Assembly: GCA_000702085.1 (NCBI GenBank)
Contig: KL370861.1
Coordinates: 250,911-314,910, forward strand
Reading direction: 5' to 3'
Length of the DNA stretch: 64,000 nt
Source: Lachnospiraceae bacterium P6A3
Lineage (GTDB): Bacteria; Bacillota; Clostridia; Lachnospirales; Lachnospiraceae
Shown here one piece after another: positions 25,807 through 35,210 of the stretch. Both the position numbers and the translations under genes were made by a program. The notes under the pieces are model-generated. The model searched no databases. It was not told where the DNA came from and saw nothing but the letters and a program-made list of their open reading frames with translations. The first letter of the stretch is position 1; the number at the start of each line of letters is the position of its first letter.

Positions 25807-25877
25807 TGACATAAAAGCCGGCGGGGGGACTTTTGCGACAAAGGGTAAAAGATTCTTTTCTACGCGGCTTTTGTCAT
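25807..25877 (+). other. Long stem-loop between aminotransferase and gmd
   Basis: Arms ATGAC+AAAAGCCG (25807-25821, with a 2-nt bulge) and CGGCTTTTGTCAT (25865-25877) give a 13-bp stem with a loop of about 43 nt that includes a G-rich run. No T-run follows. It may be an intra-operon processing or regulatory structure; no known class was recognised. Confidence 0.5.
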
Positions 25878-25899
25878 ACATAATGAAAAGGAAACCTTT

Positions 25900-26943
25900 A
25901 TGAAAAAAGCACTTATAACCGGAATCACCGGACAGGACGGAAGCTATCTTTCCGAGTTTCTCCTTGAAAAAGGATATGAAGTTCACGGAATCATAAGAAG
26001 ATCTTCCGTAGAATACAGAGAAAGGATCGCACATCTTGAAGGAAAAGAAAATTTCTTCCTTCACTACGGCGACCTTACCGACTCCCTCAGTCTTGTAAGC
26101 CTCATCGGCAAAATAAGACCGGACGAGATCTACAATCTTGCGGCCCAGAGCCACGTTCAGGTTTCTTTTGATGTACCCGAGTTTACCGCGGATGTGGATG
26201 CGGTCGGAGTTCTCAGAGTGCTGGAAGCAGTAAGAATCGCAGGCCTTGCGGATACCTGCCGTATCTATCAGGCATCAACTTCCGAGCTTTACGGCAAAGT
26301 CGAGGAGGTCCCCCAGAGCGAGAAGACTCCTTTCCATCCCTATTCTCCCTATGCTGTTGCAAAACAGTACGGATACTGGATCGTAAAAGAATACCGCGAA
26401 GCATATAACATGTTTGCATGCTCCGGAATCCTGTTCAATCATGAATCGGAAAGAAGAGGAGAGACTTTCGTAACTCGTAAGATCACCCTGGCTGCCGCCC
26501 GTATTGCTGCGGGACTTCAGGATAAGCTGTATCTGGGAAATCTCTCATCACTTCGTGACTGGGGATATGCCAAAGACTATGTAAAGTGCATGTATCTCAT
26601 GCTCCAGCACGATACTCCCGAGGATTTTGTCATTGCGACAGGAGTCCAGCATTCCGTAAGAGAGTTCTGCGCACTTGCTTTTCATTATGCCGGAATCGAA
26701 CTTGAATTTAAGGGAGAAGGCGCTGATGAGAAGGGCTATGACAAAGCAACAGGCAAAGTACTTGTGGAAGTAAGTCCCGACTTTTTCAGACCTACCGATG
26801 TTGTTAATCTGCTCGGAGATCCTTCAAAGGCACAGAAGGAACTGGGATGGGATCCCACCGAGACTTCTTTTGAAGAACTGGTAAGACTGATGACCGAATC
26901 AGATATGAAGAAGGCTGCGTTAGAGGCTAAGCTTAGACAATGA
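25900..26943 (+). CDS. gmd: GDP-mannose 4,6-dehydratase
   Basis: Converts GDP-mannose to GDP-4-keto-6-deoxymannose, the branch point to GDP-fucose, rhamnose and perosamine. 347 residues, usual length. Extended SDR fold: NADP loop [12 protein letters not shown] (about 6-17), the RRSS segment after strand 2, catalytic ASTSELYGK, and Tyr/Lys pair in [11 protein letters not shown] (about 148-158). [18 protein letters not shown] and [11 protein letters not shown] are GMD hallmarks. The stop overlaps the next start by 4 bp (ATGA), so it is coupled to the pyrophosphorylase that makes its substrate. Confidence 0.95.
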   Translation: MKKALITGITGQDGSYLSEFLLEKGYEVHGIIRRSSVEYRERIAHLEGKENFFLHYGDLTDSLSLVSLIGKIRPDEIYNLAAQSHVQVSFDVPEFTADVDAVGVLRVLEAVRIAGLADTCRIYQASTSELYGKVEEVPQSEKTPFHPYSPYAVAKQYGYWIVKEYREAYNMFACSGILFNHESERRGETFVTRKITLAAARIAAGLQDKLYLGNLSSLRDWGYAKDYVKCMYLMLQHDTPEDFVIATGVQHSVREFCALAFHYAGIELEFKGEGADEKGYDKATGKVLVEVSPDFFRPTDVVNLLGDPSKAQKELGWDPTETSFEELVRLMTESDMKKAALEAKLRQ

Positions 26944-28262
26944 ATATAATTTTGCTTTCGGGCGGTTCAGGAAGAAGACTCTGGCCGCTTTCAAACGAAG
27001 TAAGAAGCAAACAATTTATAAAGGTATTCAGATCACCTTCGGGCGAGCCCGAGTCCATGGTTCAGAGAGTGTATCGCCAGATAGTCTCTGTGATCCCGGG
27101 TGCTGATGTAACGATCGCATCATCGAAGAGACAGCTGTCGTCCATCAAAAACCAGCTGGGAGAAAATGTCAGCATATCTCCGGAGCCTTCCAGAAAAGAT
27201 ACATTCCCCGCAATCGTTCTGGCTCTTTCCTATCTGACCGATGTAAAAGGAATATCTCCCGATGAACCCGTGATCATCTGTCCCGTGGATCCCTATGTTG
27301 AGGATGATTATTTCAAGGCGCTGATCACTCTTGAGAAGATGGTCTCCGAAAAAGAAGGCATATGCCTGCTGGGCATAGATCCCACCTTCCCCACGGCCAA
27401 GTACGGTTATATCGTTCCCGAAGATAAAGAGAAGATAAGTACCGTATCATATTTTAAAGAAAAACCTTCGGAGAATGATGCAAGAACGCTTATCGAAAAG
27501 GGCGCTCTCTGGAATGCCGGTGTATTCGGAGTAAGAGCGGGATACATACTTAAGATTGCCGAAGATGTGATCGGCTACAAAGGATATGAAGATCTTCTCG
27601 GAAGATATGATGATCTTGAAGGAATAAGCTTTGACTTCGCCGTCCTTGAAAAAGAAAAAAATATAAGGGTTCTCAGATTCTCAGGAGAGTGGAAAGACGT
27701 GGGAACCTGGAATACCATGGCGGAAACCATGGATTCCGCGTCCTTCGGAAATGTAGTATTCGGAGGAGAGTGCGTTAACACCACCGCGGTAAACGATCTG
27801 GATGTGCCCGTCATCTGTATGGGACTTAAGGATGTTATTGTAGCTGCGGGTCCCGACGGAATACTTGTTTCGGACAAGCATCAGTCAAGCTATATCAAGC
27901 CTGTTGTCGATGCCGTTTCTGGAGACGTGAGGTATTCGGAAAAAAGCTGGGGCTCTTTTAAGGTAATAGATTCCACAGATAAGTCCCTGACCATAAAAGT
28001 AACGCTTCTGCCCGGACATCATATGTATTACCACTCACACGAAAGACGCGATGAGGTATGGACCGTCGTGGAGGGTGAAGGTATTTCGGTTCTGGATGGA
28101 GTTAAAAGGGATGTTCATCCCGGAGATGTGATAAATCTTCCCGTGGGATGCAAACACACGATAATAGCAAAGACCAGGCTCGAAATGATAGAGGTTCAGA
28201 CAGGAAGCGATATCAGCGCTTCGGATAAAACTAAGTATGAGTACGATTTTGAAGAAAAATAA
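26940..28262 (+). CDS. manC: Mannose-1-phosphate guanylyltransferase with cupin domain
   Basis: Makes GDP-mannose from GTP and mannose-1-phosphate. 440 residues: nucleotidyltransferase domain (about 1-270) beginning [22 protein letters not shown] with the pyrophosphorylase signature, [13 protein letters not shown], and FKEKPSE. A C-terminal cupin (about 330-430; [34 protein letters not shown]) is typical of the bifunctional type II enzymes that also isomerise fructose-6-phosphate. It supplies the Gmd substrate and overlaps gmd by 4 bp. Somewhat shorter than many type II enzymes (about 470). Confidence 0.92.
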   Translation: MNIILLSGGSGRRLWPLSNEVRSKQFIKVFRSPSGEPESMVQRVYRQIVSVIPGADVTIASSKRQLSSIKNQLGENVSISPEPSRKDTFPAIVLALSYLTDVKGISPDEPVIICPVDPYVEDDYFKALITLEKMVSEKEGICLLGIDPTFPTAKYGYIVPEDKEKISTVSYFKEKPSENDARTLIEKGALWNAGVFGVRAGYILKIAEDVIGYKGYEDLLGRYDDLEGISFDFAVLEKEKNIRVLRFSGEWKDVGTWNTMAETMDSASFGNVVFGGECVNTTAVNDLDVPVICMGLKDVIVAAGPDGILVSDKHQSSYIKPVVDAVSGDVRYSEKSWGSFKVIDSTDKSLTIKVTLLPGHHMYYHSHERRDEVWTVVEGEGISVLDGVKRDVHPGDVINLPVGCKHTIIAKTRLEMIEVQTGSDISASDKTKYEYDFEEK

Positions 28263-29886
28263 AACACGCTTGCTCTCTGACGACAGGGCGAAGATAAAAT
28301 TCTATGTTCCTCTGGGACTGGCATTTATCCTTCTTCTTGTTTTGAACATTTTGTGGGGACAGAACTGGATAGATTCCGATATGTCCGCAGAGATGGTTTT
28401 CTCGGACCTTCTGGGAGAAACCGGTCATTACATTGCAAGCACCGACTGGTATTATTCCACCGAGTTCAGGATTCTTTATACCCAGCTTATCTTTGTTCCC
28501 CTTCTTAAGATCATTCCGAGCTGGGCTGCGGTACGTGTTATTACCAACATTATCACTTATGTGATACTGGTTCTTTCATATTTCTTCATGATGAAGGGAT
28601 ATGAAAAAAAGTACGTAGCTCTTACTTCTGCGATATTGCTCCTTCCGATTTCCGAAGCCATCGCACAGCATGTGCAGCTGGGCAATACGTATATGCCCCA
28701 CATGATCCTTATGTTCCTTGCCGTCGGTCTTGTCAGAAGGCTTGATGCTGAGGAGGTCGGAAGTCTTAAACCTTTATGGTGGATTCTTCTGATCGTGCTT
28801 AGTATTATCTGCGGAGCATCGGGAGTAAGATATTTTCTGATAATCTATGCACCTCTTCTTATTACCGCATTCCTCAGGGCTTATGTTAAATGCGGCATCA
28901 AGGAGGGCGCTTTGAAAAAGTGGAGAAGTGAGCTGAGACTTCTCTATATTGCGGTTTTTTCATCGGCAGCTGCTTTCGCAGGATATTTATATAACGCCAT
29001 AATCATAAGGGCGTCATATAATTTTACGACCTATGAAACTCTTTCTTTTGCAACAATAAATAACGGAATCTGGTATGAGAGAGTGGCATCGGTATTCGGA
29101 TGTCTCCTGGAGATCTTCGGATATATTCCGGGAGGAAACGTTCTGTCACTTCGCGGCGTTGTGACTTTAGCCGCATTTGTAATGATCTTCCTTATGTTTG
29201 TCCTGGTCAGACGTACTTCCGAAGATGTATTCGGAGGATCGGGAGCTCTCGGAAGAGATGATGTGTATACCACAGAAGATACCGAGGATATGTTCTTCAT
29301 ACATTACTTCGTTTCTTCATTTGCAATAATGGCATTTTTCCTTACCTTTACCGATACGACTCTTACACCCAGATATTTTTCTACTTGCATCTACATGGCC
29401 CTTCCCGTTCTGGTAATCTGGCTCGGAAGAGAAAGCGAGCAGGCTGTCAGACAGGTATTCATGACCGTTCTTGCAGGATGCCTTATGTTAAGTACCCTTA
29501 AGATTTCCTATTCGCTTATGACTACGGATAAAAATGAGGGCAGAAGGGAAGTTGTAGAGTACATTTTGAGTGATCCGGGTAAATTCGGATATCGCGGTTA
29601 TTCTTTCTTTGAAGATTCTAATGTGCTTATGGAACTGTCCGACGGGGAACTTACCGTTACCGCACTGAACAAGGATTCCTTTGATATTTTCAGATGGTCC
29701 ACCGCAGTGAGCTTCCCCGGTGATCTTCAGATTCTTACTATGGATTCTATGCCCAGGGATTTCTATGTATTCCCCGAGGGAACCGATGTAAGCGGTGTGG
29801 ACGGAATTCTGATTTTAGAAGCTACCGTCGGAGGATATGACATTTATCTCGGATATATCAACAACTTTTCTTTTGTTACGAACTAG
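28237..29886 (+). CDS. Multi-pass membrane protein, GT-C-like
   Basis: 549 residues with about ten to eleven membrane helices; function unproven. The first helix is followed by an acidic loop, QNWIDSDMSAEMVFSD, which fits the catalytic acidic motif after helix 1 in GT-C glycosyltransferases using lipid-linked sugars. The C-terminal 110 residues form a soluble domain outside. The ATG lies 26 bp inside the end of manC and no strong ribosome site is evident, so translation is probably coupled. Position after the GDP-sugar genes suggests it transfers a sugar or builds a surface polymer. It may also be a polymer assembly protein. Confidence 0.7.
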   Translation: MSTILKKNKTRLLSDDRAKIKFYVPLGLAFILLLVLNILWGQNWIDSDMSAEMVFSDLLGETGHYIASTDWYYSTEFRILYTQLIFVPLLKIIPSWAAVRVITNIITYVILVLSYFFMMKGYEKKYVALTSAILLLPISEAIAQHVQLGNTYMPHMILMFLAVGLVRRLDAEEVGSLKPLWWILLIVLSIICGASGVRYFLIIYAPLLITAFLRAYVKCGIKEGALKKWRSELRLLYIAVFSSAAAFAGYLYNAIIIRASYNFTTYETLSFATINNGIWYERVASVFGCLLEIFGYIPGGNVLSLRGVVTLAAFVMIFLMFVLVRRTSEDVFGGSGALGRDDVYTTEDTEDMFFIHYFVSSFAIMAFFLTFTDTTLTPRYFSTCIYMALPVLVIWLGRESEQAVRQVFMTVLAGCLMLSTLKISYSLMTTDKNEGRREVVEYILSDPGKFGYRGYSFFEDSNVLMELSDGELTVTALNKDSFDIFRWSTAVSFPGDLQILTMDSMPRDFYVFPEGTDVSGVDGILILEATVGGYDIYLGYINNFSFVTN

Positions 29887-29918
29887 CAGCCTGCCCGCGT
29901 TTTGGCACGGCTTCGGAT

Positions 29919-31643
29919 ATGAAAGCTGAAAACAATCTTAAACTTCATCTGCTCACGGCTCTTTCCGTAATCATCGTCCTTGCCTTCGATGTCTTTTTTG
30001 CGTTTCAAAAAGAAGGCTATCACATGGATGAGATCTTAAGCTACGAGCTTTCCAATTCGGAATTTACTCCCTGGATAACACCGACTCAGCCCGAAGGAAG
30101 ACTTGAGAAATACTATCGAGGCGAGATTCATGATGAGAGATTCGGAAGAACCGTTTCCAATCTGCTCACCCAGGTTTACGATGTACTGAAGAGGAGAGGC
30201 TCGTCTGTCGCCGCATCATATACCGCAGACGTTTATGATGCCCCTCAGTGGATGACGGAAGAGGATATCACAAGGTACGTTACATTCTACGGAAGTGATT
30301 CCGTCATTGCGCTTTCCGCGTATTACAACACAACCACGGACAATCATCCCCCTCTTTATTTCATGCTTCTGAATATTTTTTCGGCTGTTTGGTCATTGTT
30401 TGCGTACGGTTCACTTTCCGTATGGCCGGGAATAATCCTCAACATGATCTTTATGGCAGGCTCCCTTCTGATGATCTGCGCATTTTTCAGAGACATCGCA
30501 GGAAAGCCTTACCTCGGCCCTTTGGCAGCCCTTATCTACGGTCTTTCCCCCGCAGGCTTAAATACGGTTCTGCTTATCAGGATGTATTCCATGACATCTT
30601 TCTTCTGCATTGCGTTTACCTATGTTCTTTTCCTTAAAATGCAAAAAGAAGACGAGCCCCGTTACAAAAATAAGGTCCTCACTCTTGTTACGGTGCTCGG
30701 TTTTTTGACCCAGTATTTTGTCTGCATTTATTATTTCTTCCTGACTCTGTGCGTTTTGATATATCTGATACGCACGGGTAAGAAGAATGTTCTGAAAGGC
30801 CTTGTTAAGTCACTTGTCATTTCTGCGGTCATCGGCCTGATCCTGTATCCTTTCGTATATCACGACTTTTTCGGTACCACCATCGGATATTCCGTAAGAG
30901 AAAGTATGTCGGGACTCGGCGGATATATGGATAAGATCGGACGCTTTGGAATGATAGTAGCTGCGGAATGCGCGGGAAGTGCGGTTTCATTTGCGGTTCT
31001 TTGCATTATCATCGCAGCGGCTCTCATCATTTCGTTCAAAACAAAGAAGGTAAAGCAGTGGACCCTTGCTCCTGCGATTTCCGCATTTCTTTATTTCCTT
31101 ACGGTATCCAAGATCGCACCTTATACTGTCGACAGATATCTGATGCCGGTTTTGGGTATAGTGATCATGACTTTTGTCTCAGCGGTTTATTTTGTCATCA
31201 GGATGATCATGGAAAAGTTCATTTCATCCGGCAAGGCAAGAGCAGTGATAGGAAGCTGCGCGGGAATCCTGATATGCGGAGTCTGCATACTGTTTGTTTT
31301 TATAAACGAGCCCGGTTATCTGTACAAGGGTTATAACGAACAGCTCAGGCTTTCCGAGAGATACGAAAATTATGATGCGGTGGTCGTATATGAGGGCACA
31401 AGCTTCTACCAGAACGTCCCCGAACTGATGAATTACAATAATTGTCTTTTAGTCAATAAGGATGAACTGGCGGTTTTTGACGAGAAACTGGCGGGCCATA
31501 GCGAGATCATAGTTATCGAGGGAGCGGGAGTAGACAGGGATGAGGTTATTACGACTCTGGGTGACATGTACGGCTATACTTCGCTGGCTGTTTTGATGGA
31601 CGACGGAGTGTTCGGCGACAGGGTCTGCCTGCTTTCAAAGTAA
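29919..31643 (+). CDS. Membrane glycosyltransferase, GT-C/PMT-like
   Basis: 574 residues with about eleven membrane helices. GT-C marks are visible: an acidic pair after helix 1 in GYHMDEILSYEL, and TTTDNHPPLYFMLLN (about 140-155), which resembles the NHPPLY-type loop of PMT/ArnT-like and YfhO-like enzymes. VLLIRMYSMTSFFC is a further helical motif of this group. It probably moves a sugar from a polyprenyl-phosphate donor to an external acceptor. It closes the glycan locus, 32 bp after the other membrane gene. Donor and acceptor are unknown. Confidence 0.75.
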   Translation: MKAENNLKLHLLTALSVIIVLAFDVFFAFQKEGYHMDEILSYELSNSEFTPWITPTQPEGRLEKYYRGEIHDERFGRTVSNLLTQVYDVLKRRGSSVAASYTADVYDAPQWMTEEDITRYVTFYGSDSVIALSAYYNTTTDNHPPLYFMLLNIFSAVWSLFAYGSLSVWPGIILNMIFMAGSLLMICAFFRDIAGKPYLGPLAALIYGLSPAGLNTVLLIRMYSMTSFFCIAFTYVLFLKMQKEDEPRYKNKVLTLVTVLGFLTQYFVCIYYFFLTLCVLIYLIRTGKKNVLKGLVKSLVISAVIGLILYPFVYHDFFGTTIGYSVRESMSGLGGYMDKIGRFGMIVAAECAGSAVSFAVLCIIIAAALIISFKTKKVKQWTLAPAISAFLYFLTVSKIAPYTVDRYLMPVLGIVIMTFVSAVYFVIRMIMEKFISSGKARAVIGSCAGILICGVCILFVFINEPGYLYKGYNEQLRLSERYENYDAVVVYEGTSFYQNVPELMNYNNCLLVNKDELAVFDEKLAGHSEIIVIEGAGVDRDEVITTLGDMYGYTSLAVLMDDGVFGDRVCLLSK

Positions 31644-31655
31644 GCCCGTTTGGTG

Positions 31656-31661
31656 TATAAT
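31656..31661 (+). promoter_or_regulatory. -10 element before the 95-residue gene
   Basis: Perfect TATAAT (31656-31661) in the gap after the glycan locus, 45 bp before ATG 31706. The -35 at the right distance (TTTCAA) is weak. Confidence 0.4.
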
Positions 31662-31705
31662 ATTAGTTTGTCGGAGTTTTGAAATTTAATGGCAGGAAGA
31701 GAATA

Positions 31706-31993
31706 ATGGAAACAATTTATTCATCGCTTAAAGTTAATAATGAGTTCGAACTTTGTAATGTTTATTCCGAGGAGGCGAAGAACCTTCTTGAGCAGGCACT
31801 TCTCAAAGCAAGGATCTCTTATTATATGAATTACCCCAGAAAGAGACTGTTTGACCGTCATAAGTTCAACGTTATCTTTTGTGTTAACGAGAATAATCTG
31901 GCGGAAGCCGAGGAAATCGTATATGAGCTTTTCGGCGAAGAAGACCCGGTCATCAGGATGCTCTCACAGAAAAATCCCGTGGATTATCTGTAA
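31706..31993 (+). CDS. Hypothetical protein, 95 residues
   Basis: Function not recognised. Start ATG 31706 (METIYSSLKVNNEFEL), with AGGAAGAG just upstream; a TTG at 31679 is less likely. Two alpha-beta-like halves: SEEAKNLLEQALLKARISYYMNY and a strand-helix NVIFCVNENNLAEAEEIVYELFG. The pattern recalls small signalling-type ACT or DUF2007-like folds, but this is only an impression. It lies 36 bp before the PBP gene and is probably in its operon. Confidence 0.7.
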   Translation: METIYSSLKVNNEFELCNVYSEEAKNLLEQALLKARISYYMNYPRKRLFDRHKFNVIFCVNENNLAEAEEIVYELFGEEDPVIRMLSQKNPVDYL

Positions 31994-32029
31994 TCTGAAG
32001 GACCGGCTTATAGTTTTACGGAGAAAGAA

Positions 32030-34768
32030 ATGGACTACAGCAGAAAGGGCGTCGTACAGAGAAGACGTCAGTTAAATTCATACGGAGACAAGATCGTCAG
32101 GAAGATACTGCTTTTCGGACTTAAGCTGGTACTTGCTGCGATCGTTGCGGTATTTGTATGCCTTGCGGCAGGCGGGATCGGATTATTTAAATCCATACTT
32201 GCGGGTACTCCCGTAATCCACATCTCGGACATCATTGCAAACGGACAGGCTACCATCGTCTATGATGCAATGGGTAACGAGTTCGACCACTATGTCGGTA
32301 AGGACGCAAACAGAATAGAGGTTACCTGGGACGGAATCCCCAGAGAGCTTGCACTTGCTTTTGTTGCAAGTGAGGATGAAAGATTCTATGAGCACAACGG
32401 TGTCGATTACCGGGGCATGGCCAGAGCTCTGTACTGGTTTATCCGTTCCGGTGGTGAAGAAACCCAGGGTGCATCCACCATAACCCAGCAGCTTCTTAAG
32501 AACACCATCTTCGTCGACTGGACTGAAGAAGGCGACAACATGATCAAGAAGCTTAAGCGTAAGATTCAGGAGCAGTATCTGGCTATAGAGGTTACCAAGT
32601 CCACTACCAAGGATGAGGTTCTTCTCAGATATCTCAATGCGATCAACATGGGACAGAATACTCTCGGAGTCGAGTCCGCTGCACAGAGATATTTCGGAAA
32701 ATCAGCCATTGATCTGAATCTGTCTGAATGTGCGGTTCTTGCTTCGATCACCCAGAACCCTTCATGGTACAACCCCATCAAGCATCCCGAGAATAACGTT
32801 AAACGTCGTAAGAACTGTCTCGATAAGATGCTGGAGCTGGGCTTCATCACTCAGGAAGAGTATGACGAAGCCATCGCCGATACTGCGGATGTTTATGACA
32901 GAATCCAGTATCACGATACTTACATTGCGGAAGCGGATACTCTCGAAGGAAATTATTTCTCCGATTCGCTTTATGATGATGTTTTAAACGATCTGATCAA
33001 TGTAGCCGGCTACGACAAATCTCAGGCGGAGCATATGCTCACCAGCGGAGGTCTCAGAATCCAGTCGACCATGGATCCCTATATCCAGCAGATCGTTGAC
33101 GAAGAATTTGCAAATCCCGAGAACTTTAAGTTCAATGACAAGTATTTACTCAACTACGCGCTTACCATTTATGACGAGGAAGGTACTCCTCACAATTTCT
33201 CGAAAGAGAACATGATAAGCTGGTTTAAGGCCACATACGGTTACAGCAAATACAAGCTGCTCTACAGCTCTACCGAGAACGCACAGGCTGCAATTGATGA
33301 ATACAGGGCAGCATGTTTCGAGGAACTGGGACTTGTGGAGACCGAGGAAAACTGCGACGAGAGCATTTCCTTTACCGTACAGCCTCAGATGTCCATGGTA
33401 ATCATCAACCAGTCAACCGGAGAAGTTGTGGCGGTTGCCGGAGGACGCGGAGATAAAGTCGGAAGACGTACCCTTAACAGAGCTACATCTTCAACAAGAT
33501 CCCCCGGATCCGTATTCAAGGTTATTGCATCAATCGGCCCCGGAATCGATACCGGAATGGTAACTCTTGCCACCACTTATGCGGATAATCCGTTCAACTA
33601 TGATACCGGTACCGCGGTTCAGAATACATCAAGATCCACCAGCGGAAAAAACCTTTCACTCAGATACTGTATCGCATATTCCATGAATATCGTTGCGGTT
33701 AAGAATCTGACATATATAGGACCCATAACCGGATTTACCTATCTTCAGGAACTCGGATTCTCAACCCTTACTGCCGGAAGAGAGATCGGCGGAATGGTAT
33801 ATTCCGATATCACCCAGTCACTTGCACTCGGCGGACTTACATACGGTGTTACCAATGAAGAGGTTACCGGAGCATATGCTTGTATTGCCAATGGCGGAGA
33901 GTATATCAAGCCCCATCTTTATACGACCGTAACCGATTCGTACGGAAATATCATTCTCGATAACAGATCACCTAAGAGAAAACAGGTATTCAAGGCGACA
34001 ACCGCATGGCTTCTTATCGATGCCATGAGAGACTGCGTCAATTACGGAACCGGTTCGAGAGTACGTTTCGCCAATATGGACATGGCCGGAAAAACCGGTA
34101 CCACATCGGACGGATGGGATCACTGGTTTGTAGGAATGACTCCTTACTATACCGCAGGCGTTTGGACCGGATATGATGACAACACCGAGCAGAACTGGGA
34201 TGAGATGCATACCTCCGAGCAGCTCTGGAAAGCCATCATGAGCAGGATTCATGAGAATCTTGAGTATAAAGAGTTCAACATGCCCGAAGGACTTGTGGCG
34301 GTTGAAGTATGTTCCGAATCGGGACTTCTTCCCATAGAAGGTCTCTGTGACGGCTGTGTTATCACCGAATGGTTTGAAGAAGGCACCGAACCTATTTACA
34401 CCTGTGACCTTCATTATGCGGGACTTATCTGTGCTTACGATAATAAGATCGCATGTCCCAATTGTCCTTTCGCATATGAAGGAGTTACGATCCTTCCCAA
34501 GATCGACGGATATCATCCGGATCTGTACATGGGAGATCCTTCGCTTCAGACAGGTAATACGGTTATTATCGACAACGGCGACGGAACGCAGACGATCAAC
34601 ATTCCCGATATGGATCATATGTGTCACCATACCGACGAATGGCTTGCGATTCCCGGAAGCGAAAATGTCCTGGCACAGGAGATGGCTGCCATCGAGGCGG
34701 CAAGACAGCAGCATGAGGCAGAGCTTGCGGCACTTCAGGCGGCGGGAGTTGCTTCACAGGACGGCTGA
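32030..34768 (+). CDS. Class A penicillin-binding protein (PBP1a-like)
   Basis: Bifunctional peptidoglycan glycosyltransferase and transpeptidase, anchored by one helix (about 28-55) with the rest outside. 912 residues. The GT51 domain is marked by ASEDERFYEHNG (catalytic Glu near 113), GASTITQQLLKN and ATEVTK/RYLNAINMG-type motifs. The transpeptidase has the SxxK serine in RSPGSVFKVIA (near 493), SMN in IAYSMNIVAVK, and KTG in MAGKTGTTSDGWDHWFVG (near 687). The C-terminal 170 residues are cysteine-rich (LCDGC, TCDLH, ACPNCPF) and end in an Ala/Glu/Gln-rich tail. RBS GGAGAAAG lies before the ATG. A bidirectional terminator follows. Confidence 0.95.
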   Translation: MDYSRKGVVQRRRQLNSYGDKIVRKILLFGLKLVLAAIVAVFVCLAAGGIGLFKSILAGTPVIHISDIIANGQATIVYDAMGNEFDHYVGKDANRIEVTWDGIPRELALAFVASEDERFYEHNGVDYRGMARALYWFIRSGGEETQGASTITQQLLKNTIFVDWTEEGDNMIKKLKRKIQEQYLAIEVTKSTTKDEVLLRYLNAINMGQNTLGVESAAQRYFGKSAIDLNLSECAVLASITQNPSWYNPIKHPENNVKRRKNCLDKMLELGFITQEEYDEAIADTADVYDRIQYHDTYIAEADTLEGNYFSDSLYDDVLNDLINVAGYDKSQAEHMLTSGGLRIQSTMDPYIQQIVDEEFANPENFKFNDKYLLNYALTIYDEEGTPHNFSKENMISWFKATYGYSKYKLLYSSTENAQAAIDEYRAACFEELGLVETEENCDESISFTVQPQMSMVIINQSTGEVVAVAGGRGDKVGRRTLNRATSSTRSPGSVFKVIASIGPGIDTGMVTLATTYADNPFNYDTGTAVQNTSRSTSGKNLSLRYCIAYSMNIVAVKNLTYIGPITGFTYLQELGFSTLTAGREIGGMVYSDITQSLALGGLTYGVTNEEVTGAYACIANGGEYIKPHLYTTVTDSYGNIILDNRSPKRKQVFKATTAWLLIDAMRDCVNYGTGSRVRFANMDMAGKTGTTSDGWDHWFVGMTPYYTAGVWTGYDDNTEQNWDEMHTSEQLWKAIMSRIHENLEYKEFNMPEGLVAVEVCSESGLLPIEGLCDGCVITEWFEEGTEPIYTCDLHYAGLICAYDNKIACPNCPFAYEGVTILPKIDGYHPDLYMGDPSLQTGNTVIIDNGDGTQTINIPDMDHMCHHTDEWLAIPGSENVLAQEMAAIEAARQQHEAELAALQAAGVASQDG

Positions 34769-34776
34769 GCATAGAA

Positions 34777-34804
34777 AAACGGCGGAAGATTTCTTCCGCC
34801 GTTT
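34777..34804. terminator. Bidirectional terminator between PBP and the minus-strand gene
   Basis: Perfect 13-bp inverted repeat from AAACGGCGGAAGA (34777-34789) to its complement (34792-34804). On the minus strand it is followed by a T5 run, so it best serves the minus-strand gene, and also ends the PBP transcript. Confidence 0.88.
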
Positions 34805-34819
34805 ATAAGATATAAAGTA

Positions 34820-35140
34820 TTATTCATCTTCGGGATCAAAGTCGGTCTCGGCTTCGGGATCAAGCCCCATCTTACGTGCTTCGATCTCTCCGAGAATTCT
34901 TTCTTTGCCCGATTCGGCATTTTTGATTGCCGTGATATGCTTGATATATTCCGCATCCGGATTATCCTTGTTCTTCTCGTAATAGGCTTTTCCGATTGCG
35001 ATATAATTCTTGCGTATAACTTCATCACAGGTTGTAACCTGTGTTTTAAGGCTTGCGATGTCTGCGACTTCCTTGGCTTTGTTCTTCACCTGCAGACCGG
35101 CCATATATACCGATTCACCGATTTTTTCAAATACATCCAT
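34820..35140 (-). CDS. Small helical (coiled-coil) protein
   Basis: Function not recognised. 106 residues, soluble, charged, with long helices: MAGLQVKNKAKEVADIASLKTQVTTCDEVIRKNYIAIG and a second helix ending in EARKMGLDP, then an acidic tail (EAETDFDPEDE). It resembles the N-terminal helical part of Lachnospiraceae proteins that carry a C-terminal zinc ribbon, but the ribbon is missing here. GGGGGCC-type purine-rich sequence lies before the ATG at 35138-35140. It is convergent with the PBP gene and divergent from yigZ. Confidence 0.7.
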   Translation of the reverse strand: MDVFEKIGESVYMAGLQVKNKAKEVADIASLKTQVTTCDEVIRKNYIAIGKAYYEKNKDNPDAEYIKHITAIKNAESGKERILGEIEARKMGLDPEAETDFDPEDE

Positions 35141-35210
35141 AACAGGGCCCCCTTAAATGTTTTTGCTCCACTACTATAGCATCTGCAGTGGGTTTTGAAA
35201 AGGAATAAAC

